Below are positions 1 through 5,785 of a stretch of 6,068 nt of DNA, piece by piece. The stretch covers positions 1 through 6,068 of the forward strand of contig DBCN01000081.1 of the NCBI GenBank assembly GCA_002293065.1, written 5' to 3'. A program made the translations under genes and the position numbers. The notes beneath the pieces are model-generated. The model saw nothing but the letters and a program-made list of their open reading frames with translations. It did not search any database and had not been told where the DNA came from. Source of the DNA: Opitutia bacterium UBA957. GTDB lineage: Bacteria > Verrucomicrobiota > Verrucomicrobiia > Opitutales > UBA953. Each line of letters starts with the position of its first letter. Within the stretch, counting starts at the first letter, position 1.

Positions 1-216
1 GGCGGTAAGCGCTACGACCTCGCCGTGCTTGGTCGCCGCGTCGCGAACGCGACCTTCCATGATGCGCATGCCTCCGACCTGGAGACTTCGCTGCAGTGGG
101 CCTTGGACCTGACGCCGCTGATCAACGACCCGCAACTGGATGTCACCGAGTACACGCTCGGTTTCGTTGAGCGCCTCAAGCAGGACATCGCCGCCCGCCT
201 CCAGAAAGCCCTTTGA
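1..216 (+). CDS. C-terminal end of an unidentified protein (5' truncated by window)
   Basis: The frame is open from base 1 and ends in TGA at 214-216, giving the last 71 residues of a longer protein. A GTG at 25 could be read as a start, but the frame stays open upstream of it, so it is more likely an internal valine. The tail is soluble and looks largely helical, with an acidic and hydrophobic middle and the ending QDIAARLQKAL. It has no membrane segment and no motif that I recognise, so I assign no family. Its stop is separated by one base (TGACATG) from the next gene's ATG at 218, so the two are almost certainly cotranscribed and probably translationally coupled. From the downstream amino-sugar genes it could be a glycan-processing enzyme, such as a hexosaminidase or a phosphorylase, but that rests on position alone. 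Confidence 0.75.
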   Translation, partial: GGKRYDLAVLGRRVANATFHDAHASDLETSLQWALDLTPLINDPQLDVTEYTLGFVERLKQDIAARLQKAL

Positions 217-217
217 C

Positions 218-1123
218 ATGAAGCCCACCCTCCTCGTCCTGGCCGCTGGCATGGGCAGTCGTTACGGCGGCCTCAAGCAGATCGATCCCATGGGGCCGTC
301 GGGGGAAACCATCCTCGACTACTCGGTCTTCGATGCGATCCGCGCCGGCTTCGGCAAGGTCGTCTTCATCATCCGTCCCGACTTCGAACAGGACTTCCGC
401 GAACGCATCGCCGCCAAATTTGCCGGCCGGATCGAAGTCGGCTTCGCCTTCCAGACCTTGGACCGACTGCCCGCCGGCTTCACCATCCCGACGGGTCGGG
501 AAAAGCCTTGGGGTACCACGCATGCCATCCTGTGCGCCAAGGATGCCGTCCATACGCCTTTCGCCGTCATCAACGCGGATGACTTCTACGGCCGCGACTC
601 CTATGCCACGCTCGGTCGCTACCTGGCCGGCCTGCAGAACGCCGACCTCGCTTACGCCATGGTCGGCTTCACCTTGAAGAATACGCTTTCCGAGCACGGC
701 ACGGTGGCCCGCGGCGTCTGCCAAGCCGATGCCCACGGTTTGCTTACGGACATTCAGGAGATGACCAAGATTGCCAAGACCGCCGATGGCGCCGAGAACC
801 GGGCGGACGACGGGGTCGTCACGCCCCTGAACGGCGAAGAGCCGGTCTCGATGAACATGTGGGGCTTCACCCCGAGCATCTTCCCGCTGCTGGAACGCGA
901 CTTCATCGCTTTCCTGCAGGCCAAGGGGCAAGAGCTCAAGAGTGAGTCCTACATTCCGATGGCGGTGGGGAATCTCGTGAAGAACCAACAGGCCACTTGC
1001 CGCATCCTCCGGACGACCGCCGCATGGTTCGGGGTGACTTATCGCGAAGACAAGGCGATGGTCCAAGCCAGCATCCTCGGGCAAGTCCAGCAAGGCAACT
1101 ACCCCACCTCCCTTTGGTCCTAG
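218..1123 (+). CDS. Sugar-1-phosphate nucleotidyltransferase family protein
   Basis: This 301-residue protein belongs to the NTP_transferase superfamily (Rossmann-like, GT-A-type fold), which joins an NTP and a sugar 1-phosphate to give an NDP-sugar and pyrophosphate. The N-terminal signature LAAGMGSRYGGLKQ (residues 8-21) is the nucleotide-binding G-x-G-x-R loop, with K20 in the usual lysine place. NADDFYG (119-125) supplies the metal-binding aspartates, and the family-typical WFGVTYRED lies near the C terminus (270-278). There is no left-handed beta-helix domain, so it is a stand-alone transferase without the acetyltransferase half of GlmU. I chose ATG 218 because the nucleotidyltransferase fold begins there. 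The in-frame ATG at 140 would add 26 unrelated residues inside the preceding gene. The kinase gene follows after 4 bases. Sugar and nucleotide specificity cannot be read from the sequence; HexNAc-1-phosphate with UTP is inferred from the neighbours. MurU of peptidoglycan recycling is a functional analogue, but its N-terminal motif differs. Confidence 0.88.
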   Translation: MKPTLLVLAAGMGSRYGGLKQIDPMGPSGETILDYSVFDAIRAGFGKVVFIIRPDFEQDFRERIAAKFAGRIEVGFAFQTLDRLPAGFTIPTGREKPWGTTHAILCAKDAVHTPFAVINADDFYGRDSYATLGRYLAGLQNADLAYAMVGFTLKNTLSEHGTVARGVCQADAHGLLTDIQEMTKIAKTADGAENRADDGVVTPLNGEEPVSMNMWGFTPSIFPLLERDFIAFLQAKGQELKSESYIPMAVGNLVKNQQATCRILRTTAAWFGVTYREDKAMVQASILGQVQQGNYPTSLWS

Positions 1124-1127
1124 TCCC

Positions 1128-2231
1128 ATGGCATCCTCCGCTTCTTACGATACCCGCGCCATCGCCGCATCTTTCGCCCTGCTGGGCGATTATGTGTCCG
1201 CCGAACCCTACGGGAGCGGGCATATCAACGACACCTTCTCCCTCGAGGTCAGCCAAGGCGGTCGCGCCATCCGGTACGTCCTCCAACGCATCAACCACAA
1301 CATCTTCAAGAACCCCGATGGGCTCATGGAGAATGTCGAGCGGGTTTGCCGGCATGCCCAAGCCAAGCTCCAGGCCAGCGGCGCGGTGGATGCTTCGCGT
1401 CGCGCCCTGACCTTGGTGCCGACCAAGGCGGGTCGAGGCTGGCACACCGACGCCGCCGGCAACCGCTGGCGCTGCTACGTCTTCGTCGAAGGCGCCACCG
1501 GACACGACATCATCCGCAACGCCGACCAAGCCTACCAGGCGGCGAAAGCTTTCGGAGCGTTTCAAGCCTTGGTCGCCGACCTTCCGGGCGGTCGACTGGT
1601 TGAGACGATCCCTCATTTCCACCACACGCCCAGTCGCTTCGCCAACTTCCAAGCCGCTCTGGCCAAGGACGCCCATGGCCGCGCCGCGCAGGCCCAGCCC
1701 GAAATCGCCTTCGCCCTCGCCCGTGCCCCAGACGTCGGCGTCATTGCCGACGCGATGGCCCGAGGCGAAATCCCCGAGCGTGTCACGCACAACGACACGA
1801 AGCTCAACAACGTCCTCCTGGATAACGAAACCCAGGAGGGGATCTGCGTCATCGACCTCGACACGGTCATGCCCGGTTCGGCTTTGTATGATTTCGGTGA
1901 CCTCGTCCGGACATCGACCTCGCCGGCCGCCGAAGACGAGACGGACCTTTCAAAGGTCACGATGCAGCTCCCGATGTTCGAAGCGCTGGTGAAGGGGTAC
2001 CTTTCCACCGCCGGCGGGTTCCTGACGCCCCGGGAACGCGCCTTGCTCCCCTTCGCCGGGAAACTGATCACCTTCGAAATCGGCCTACGCTTCCTCACGG
2101 ACTGGCTGGAAGGTGACGTGTATTTCAAAATCAAGCGTCCACAGCACAACCTCGACCGCCTACGCACCCAATTCAAGCTGGTCGAATCCATCGAAGCCCA
2201 GTTGCCCGCCATGCAGGCGCTCGTCAAATAA
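1128..2231 (+). CDS. NahK-like N-acetylhexosamine 1-kinase (aminoglycoside phosphotransferase fold)
   Basis: This 367-residue cytoplasmic kinase of the APH/choline kinase superfamily is close in length to the roughly 360 residues of NahK. The predicted reaction is ATP-dependent anomeric phosphorylation of GlcNAc or GalNAc to HexNAc-1-phosphate. The glycine-containing ATP loop is YGSGHINDTF (28-37), followed by the family-like stretch YVLQRINHNIFKNPDGLMEN (50-69). The catalytic Brenner motif is THNDTKLNN (220-228), with D223 as the expected catalytic base. The metal-binding strand is IDLDT (242-246), with D243 and D245. The HNDTK form of the loop is what I recall for NahK and differs from the HxDLxxxN of AmgK-type MurNAc/GlcNAc kinases, so NahK is the better comparison, although AmgK-like activity is not excluded. 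The start at 1128 lies 4 bases after the previous stop, without an evident Shine-Dalgarno sequence. The stop TAA (2229-2231) is 3 bases before the epimerase ATG. GlcNAc versus GalNAc preference cannot be decided here. Confidence 0.85.
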   Translation: MASSASYDTRAIAASFALLGDYVSAEPYGSGHINDTFSLEVSQGGRAIRYVLQRINHNIFKNPDGLMENVERVCRHAQAKLQASGAVDASRRALTLVPTKAGRGWHTDAAGNRWRCYVFVEGATGHDIIRNADQAYQAAKAFGAFQALVADLPGGRLVETIPHFHHTPSRFANFQAALAKDAHGRAAQAQPEIAFALARAPDVGVIADAMARGEIPERVTHNDTKLNNVLLDNETQEGICVIDLDTVMPGSALYDFGDLVRTSTSPAAEDETDLSKVTMQLPMFEALVKGYLSTAGGFLTPRERALLPFAGKLITFEIGLRFLTDWLEGDVYFKIKRPQHNLDRLRTQFKLVESIEAQLPAMQALVK

Positions 2232-2234
2232 ACC

Positions 2235-3155
2235 ATGAAAGTCCTCGTCACCGGCGGCGCCGGCTTCATCGGTTCGCACGTCGTCGAACATTTCCAGGGC
2301 AAGGCCGAGGTCATCGTCCTCGACAACTTCCGCTCCGGCCATCGTCGCAACCTGGCTGGTCTCCAGAATACCCTGATCGAAGGGTCGATCCTGGATCGCG
2401 CCAAACTCGATGAAGCCATGCGGGGCGTCGATCAGGTCTACCATTTGGCTGCGATGATCTCCGTTCCGGAGTCGATGCTGAAGCCGCGCGAGTGCGTGGA
2501 CCTTAATGCGACGGGGACCTTGCATGTCCTGGAAGCCGCCGAAGCCGCCAAGGTGCGCAAGGTCGTGCTGGCCTCTTCCGCCGCGGTCTACGGCGACAAC
2601 CCGACCGTACCGAAGGTCGAGACCATGCTGCCCGAGCCGAAGTCACCTTATGCCGTGACCAAGCTGGACGGCGAATACTACCTCGAACTCTTCCGCCGGG
2701 AACGCGGACTGGCCACCACGAGCCTGCGCTTCTTCAATGTCTTCGGTCCGCGCCAAGACCCCAAATCCCCTTACGCGGCCGCGGTCCCCATCTTCATCGA
2801 GAAGGCCGTACGCGGTGAACCGATCGGCATCTTTGGTGACGGCGAGCAGACCCGTGACTTCATCTATGTGAAGGATATCGTGGGTGCCCTCACCTTTGCG
2901 GCCGCCGACTCCTCCATGGGGGGCGTCTTCAACGTCGGCTACGGTCGCAAGATGACCGTCAAGTCTTTGGCGGAAGAAGTGATTCGCCTGACCGGCTCCC
3001 CGTCCGTCATCGAGCACAAGCCCGAGCGCCCCGGCGACATCAAGCACTCGATGGCATCCTCGGACAAACTCCAGCAGGCCGGCTGGCGACCGCGGCACAG
3101 CGTCGCCGAAGGACTTGCCGCGACGGTGGCTTACTTCAAGTCGCTCAAGGCGTGA
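2235..3155 (+). CDS. GalE/WbpP-like NAD-dependent UDP-(N-acetyl)hexosamine 4-epimerase
   Basis: This 306-residue extended short-chain dehydrogenase/reductase is predicted to use bound NAD to invert C4 of a UDP-hexose. The NAD-binding loop GGAGFIGSH spans 7-15, with D30 closing the second strand to hold the adenosine ribose. The catalytic set is S115 in ASSAAVYG (113-120) and Y139-xxx-K143 in SPYAVTK. FNVFGPRQDP (from 167) and GDGEQTRDFIYVKD are typical of the substrate-binding half of nucleotide-sugar epimerases and dehydratases. In RPGDIKHSM, S272 falls where E. coli GalE has the bulky gatekeeper Tyr299. Small residues there (Ser in WbpP, Cys in human GALE) allow N-acetylated UDP-sugars. With a NahK-like kinase 3 bases upstream, UDP-GlcNAc/UDP-GalNAc interconversion is the likeliest role. 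Other extended SDR epimerases or dehydratases for surface polysaccharide remain possible. The 3' end overlaps the convergent minus-strand gene by 11 bases. Confidence 0.85.
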   Translation: MKVLVTGGAGFIGSHVVEHFQGKAEVIVLDNFRSGHRRNLAGLQNTLIEGSILDRAKLDEAMRGVDQVYHLAAMISVPESMLKPRECVDLNATGTLHVLEAAEAAKVRKVVLASSAAVYGDNPTVPKVETMLPEPKSPYAVTKLDGEYYLELFRRERGLATTSLRFFNVFGPRQDPKSPYAAAVPIFIEKAVRGEPIGIFGDGEQTRDFIYVKDIVGALTFAAADSSMGGVFNVGYGRKMTVKSLAEEVIRLTGSPSVIEHKPERPGDIKHSMASSDKLQQAGWRPRHSVAEGLAATVAYFKSLKA

Positions 3156-4017
3156 CTTCGATCGGCACGAGAAGGTAATCCTCGGCGCCGTCGCTGATGT
3201 TCAGCCAGAGATCGTAACGCCCTGGCGACGGCAGCCGTAGGCGGAAAGACAATGTTGGGTCGGCATCGTACTCGCCGCCTTCCAAAGAGGGGTGCATGTG
3301 GGCGTAGCCAGTCTGAGTTTTGGCGTCACCGAACAGGACGGCATGCCCCAGCGAGGCCATCAGAGGCTGCAACTTGAGCGGGGCTGCCCCCGCAGGCGCC
3401 GACAGGGTGACGCGCACCAAGGCCGACTGACCAGACTGGGTCGAAGAGATGGTCACGGCCTTCACCTGATTACGCGACGGGAGCGGCTGCGTGGGTAGCG
3501 AACGTACCTCCAAACTGGCGGTGGCTTCGGCCAACAGGACGCGCCCCGCCCGCACCGTGACGAAGTCAACGTAGGCTTGGAAGTCACCGCCCGGGTTGCC
3601 GTCGGTGAACCACTTCGGCAAGGTGAAGTGCCACGTGCCATCGTCGGAAGGCGTGGGATGAACGTGGATGTACCCTTTACGCCCGGTGACCTGACGGAGA
3701 TGCAGGTGAACCTTCTGGGTGTGCGAGATCCCCACTTCGTAAGGCAGGATGGGTCGGCCTTCGTCGCCAATCAGGCGAAGGGAGCCGCCCTTCCCGCCGT
3801 CGCTGAAGGCGAGTTCGAGCTTCACCGGGAATTTCAAGGCCTTCGGCGAATAGAAGTTGGCCTCCTCATTGACCCCGCAGAACTGCACGCCCCCCGCAAT
3901 GACCGGCTCATGGGCGGCGTGGAGGAAGGCGCATTGCGTATCGGGCAAGGAGCGCAATCCGAAGAACGCAACCACCGCGACGGCGGTCAGGATCCAGGTT
4001 TGGCGGGAAGGGGTCAT
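3145..4017 (-). CDS. Membrane-anchored periplasmic protein with two HxHP-motif domains, putative metal-related
   Basis: This 290-residue protein starts with a short positive N terminus and one hydrophobic stretch (about 8-20), read as a signal anchor or uncleaved signal peptide that places the rest outside the cytoplasm. The remainder is beta-rich. It has two similar halves. Residues 99-170 contain GYIHVHP (115-121), then TFTLP-like strands, FQAYVDF and RAGRVLL. Residues 225-288 contain GYAHMHP (237-243), then SFRLRLP, GRYDLWLNI and AEDYLLVPIEV. HxHP modules with an upstream histidine (H99 and H225 here) recur in exported proteins encoded near copper or heme-copper oxidase genes, and the histidines plus M241 are plausible metal ligands. 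Metal binding itself is inference. The ATG overlaps the TGA of the SCO-like gene (ATGA, 4014-4017), which argues for coupled production and a shared pathway. Two cysteines (C29, C47) follow the anchor. It is not a recognised named protein. Confidence 0.75.
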   Translation of the reverse strand: MTPSRQTWILTAVAVVAFFGLRSLPDTQCAFLHAAHEPVIAGGVQFCGVNEEANFYSPKALKFPVKLELAFSDGGKGGSLRLIGDEGRPILPYEVGISHTQKVHLHLRQVTGRKGYIHVHPTPSDDGTWHFTLPKWFTDGNPGGDFQAYVDFVTVRAGRVLLAEATASLEVRSLPTQPLPSRNQVKAVTISSTQSGQSALVRVTLSAPAGAAPLKLQPLMASLGHAVLFGDAKTQTGYAHMHPSLEGGEYDADPTLSFRLRLPSPGRYDLWLNISDGAEDYLLVPIEVTP

Positions 4018-4862
4018 CGTGGTTTGGCCGGCTCGGCTAGACGGGTGAAGTAATCGGCCACCTCGACGGAGTCAAATATGGCACCCTCACGGCGTTGGAC
4101 GATACGGCCCTCGGGACTCACGATCACCAAAGCGGCGTTATGCAGGATGGTGCCATCGCTCCGCGTCGTGAGGATGCCGTAATGGCGCATGAGGTCCTTG
4201 ATGTGGGCATCCCGTCCGGTCAGGAAACTATGCCGCTTGAAGTCGATGCCGTAGCCTTGGGCGTAGGTGCGCAGGATGCCAGGGGTGTCGACCTCGGGGT
4301 CGAAGGTGATGGTAACCAGGCGAACGTTGGCCAAGGAAGGTCGCTTGGCCAATTCATCGGCCAACTTGCGCATGGCCGCGGTGGATGCTGGGCACATCCG
4401 CGCGTTCTGGCAGCTCGTGAAGACGAAATTGATCGCCAAGGGGGCGCCGAGGAAATCCTTTTTCAGACGAAACCGTCCATCCTGGTCCCACACGGCCATC
4501 ATCGGCATCAGGTCATTCGCGCCGCGCATGACGATGCGACCTCTTTCGAACGTATCTCGGCGGAGGTCATCAACGACCTGTTGTTCCTGGCGGAGTTCTT
4601 CCGGCTCGGCGGAGACCACGCCTTCCGCCGAGAGTTTGCCGTCACGCTGGACCAAGTTACAGCGGATCGGCTTGGTCCAGGCGATTTCGGCATCGCCCGA
4701 TTGGAGCGTCACCTGCATGGAGGTGCCTGGCTTTTCGCCGGTGCTCGGCGTGAACCGGGCGGTGCGGGCGGCGGCATCGAGATTACTGAGCTGTCCCACC
4801 AGGGGTCGCGGTTCCGCAGCCCCGAGGAGTGACGCCGACAGCAGGAAGAGGATGGCTTTCAT
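4014..4862 (-). CDS. SCO1/SenC-family copper chaperone or thiol-disulfide protein, CX5C variant
   Basis: This 282-residue exported protein opens with a short signal peptide (about 1-16, plausible signal peptidase I cleavage after LLGAA). A beta-rich region of about 70 residues follows (roughly 18-85; GDAEIAWTKPIRC at 56-68), then a thioredoxin-fold SCO domain (about 118-275). SCO hallmarks are the redox/copper motif FTSCQNARMCP (148-158; C151 and C157), TITFDPEVDTP (184-194), and H241 in ILHNAALVIVSPEGR, matching the conserved copper-ligand histidine. SCO proteins deliver copper to the CuA site of cytochrome c oxidase or act as thiol reductases. The classical motif is CX3C; here five residues separate the cysteines, a spacing I recall from some bacterial SCO-like proteins. 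The start is set by the signal peptide and by the ATGA overlap (4859-4862) with the upstream phosphatase gene. GGGAAA at 9-14 bases before the ATG may be a weak ribosome-binding site. No oxidase gene is in the window, so the target is unknown. Confidence 0.85.
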   Translation of the reverse strand: MKAILFLLSASLLGAAEPRPLVGQLSNLDAAARTARFTPSTGEKPGTSMQVTLQSGDAEIAWTKPIRCNLVQRDGKLSAEGVVSAEPEELRQEQQVVDDLRRDTFERGRIVMRGANDLMPMMAVWDQDGRFRLKKDFLGAPLAINFVFTSCQNARMCPASTAAMRKLADELAKRPSLANVRLVTITFDPEVDTPGILRTYAQGYGIDFKRHSFLTGRDAHIKDLMRHYGILTTRSDGTILHNAALVIVSPEGRIVQRREGAIFDSVEVADYFTRLAEPAKPR

Positions 4863-5785
4863 GAAAATAATTTCCCGGATTCCCCCAGCAGCAGTTGCGC
4901 CATGCCATGCCTGACGCCGCGATGGGTGAGCTGGAAGGCGTCGGCGCCGGTGAGGTCAGCCAAGATGCACAAGGTAAGCAATGCGGCCGGCATGATGTCC
5001 ACGCGGTCGGCGGGGATGCCCGGCAAGGTGCGACGTTCGTCGGCCGTCAGGCGGCAAATCTTGTCCTTCAGCTCGCGAATCCGCAGCAACGGCAAGCGAC
5101 CACCGACCGGGGGTTCGCCGAGGGCTTCCAGGTAGAGCGCGACGACCGCAAAAGCCCCCCCGGCGCCCACGATGAGCGCACGCTCGGCCACTTGGGCTGG
5201 GATGACCTCCCCTAGGGTCTTGAGCACTTCGTAACGAAACGCGAATTGGGCTGGCTCGCTGATCGGGCCGGGAGCCCCCTCGAGCAGCGAATGCGTGAGT
5301 CGGACCGACCCCAAGGGGAAGCTGCGGGCCAACGTGCAACGCTGGCCACGGATTTCCATGACCTCCAGGCTCCCCCCACCGAGGTCGAAAGCGAAGAGGT
5401 GTTGATAGCCTGCGAGCGCTGGGTCGGACCGGATGCCGTCGGCGGCCAACCGGGCCTCGACTTCGCCGGAAACAACCGTCAACCCGATACCCGTCAGGGC
5501 ACGCAACCGGGCGTCGAAATCCATGCGGTTGACGCATTCACGCAGCGCGCTGGTGCCCAACAAGACGATGGGGTCGGCCTTCTGCCCGCGAGCGGTCGCC
5601 ACCAGGCGAGCCACGGCTTGCGCACCCGCTTCGAGGACCTCGGCGGACAGGATGATCTCGCCGGCGGCCGCGGGAAACAGGCGGACGGACTCGGATGCAC
5701 GCAGGACTTCACGTCCAGTGAGTCGGTCGAGGACCGAAACCTTGATCGAATTAGAACCGATGTCGACGACGGCCGAGGTGCTCAT
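4859..5785 (-). CDS. Ppx/GppA-family exopolyphosphatase/pppGpp phosphatase, short single-module form
   Basis: This 308-residue protein has the sugar kinase/actin-like (ASKHA) fold of the Ppx/GppA family, which hydrolyses terminal phosphate from polyphosphate and/or converts pppGpp to ppGpp in the cytoplasm. The first phosphate loop is VVDIGSNSIKVSVLD (6-20). GTSALRECVN (77-86) is the family's GTxAxRxAxN-like strand. The conserved acidic residue sits in SGEVEARL (106-113; E110), and the second phosphate loop is FDLGGGSLEV (133-142). RVDIMPAALL (261-270) and RHGM (292-295) match the C-terminal signatures. At about 300 residues it is the short form, without the C-terminal HD-like region of E. 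coli Ppx (about 500 residues). The ATG at 5785 shares one base with the stop of the upstream barrel gene, and its stop overlaps the SCO gene by 4 bases, so it is in the middle of a coupled operon. Polyphosphate versus pppGpp preference cannot be told from the sequence. Confidence 0.88.
   Translation of the reverse strand: MSTSAVVDIGSNSIKVSVLDRLTGREVLRASESVRLFPAAAGEIILSAEVLEAGAQAVARLVATARGQKADPIVLLGTSALRECVNRMDFDARLRALTGIGLTVVSGEVEARLAADGIRSDPALAGYQHLFAFDLGGGSLEVMEIRGQRCTLARSFPLGSVRLTHSLLEGAPGPISEPAQFAFRYEVLKTLGEVIPAQVAERALIVGAGGAFAVVALYLEALGEPPVGGRLPLLRIRELKDKICRLTADERRTLPGIPADRVDIMPAALLTLCILADLTGADAFQLTHRGVRHGMAQLLLGESGKLFS

Noticed and set aside
140..217. Upstream ATG at 140 as the start of the nucleotidyltransferase
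   Set aside because: The 26 extra residues are S/R/P-rich, overlap the preceding gene and come before the beta strand that normally begins this fold. ATG 218 fits better.
176..1129. Long open frame of 317 codons on the minus strand opposite the nucleotidyltransferase gene
   Set aside because: It mirrors a gene with clear catalytic motifs. Its translation has no recognisable domain and is rich in G, D, V and R, as expected from the reverse of GC-rich codons.
936..1790. Minus-strand open frame of 284 codons opposite the kinase gene
   Set aside because: It is a shadow of the kinase gene and spans a gene junction on the other strand. No motif was seen, and low-stop GC-rich antisense explains it.
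1128..2231. Aminoglycoside resistance phosphotransferase
   Set aside because: The fold is shared, but the HNDTKLNN loop, the LQRINHN region and the neighbouring nucleotide-sugar genes point to a sugar kinase, not antibiotic resistance.
1613..2419. Minus-strand open frame of 268 codons across the kinase/epimerase junction
   Set aside because: It lies opposite two well-supported genes. Its R/S-rich translation has no domain.
3085..3107. Hairpin GGCGAC / GTCGCC with an 11-base loop near the epimerase 3' end, considered as a terminator
   Set aside because: It lies inside the coding region, has only a 6-bp stem and is not followed by a T tract on either strand.
3187..3232. Inverted repeat GCCGTCGC / GCGACGGC with a 30-base loop, considered as a terminator for the plus operon
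   Set aside because: The loop is long, no T tract follows, and it falls in sequence encoding the conserved end of the HxHP protein. Coincidence in GC-rich DNA is likely.
4095..4832. Plus-strand open frame of 245 codons opposite the SCO-like gene
   Set aside because: The opposite strand encodes intact SCO motifs with a signal peptide; this frame shows none.
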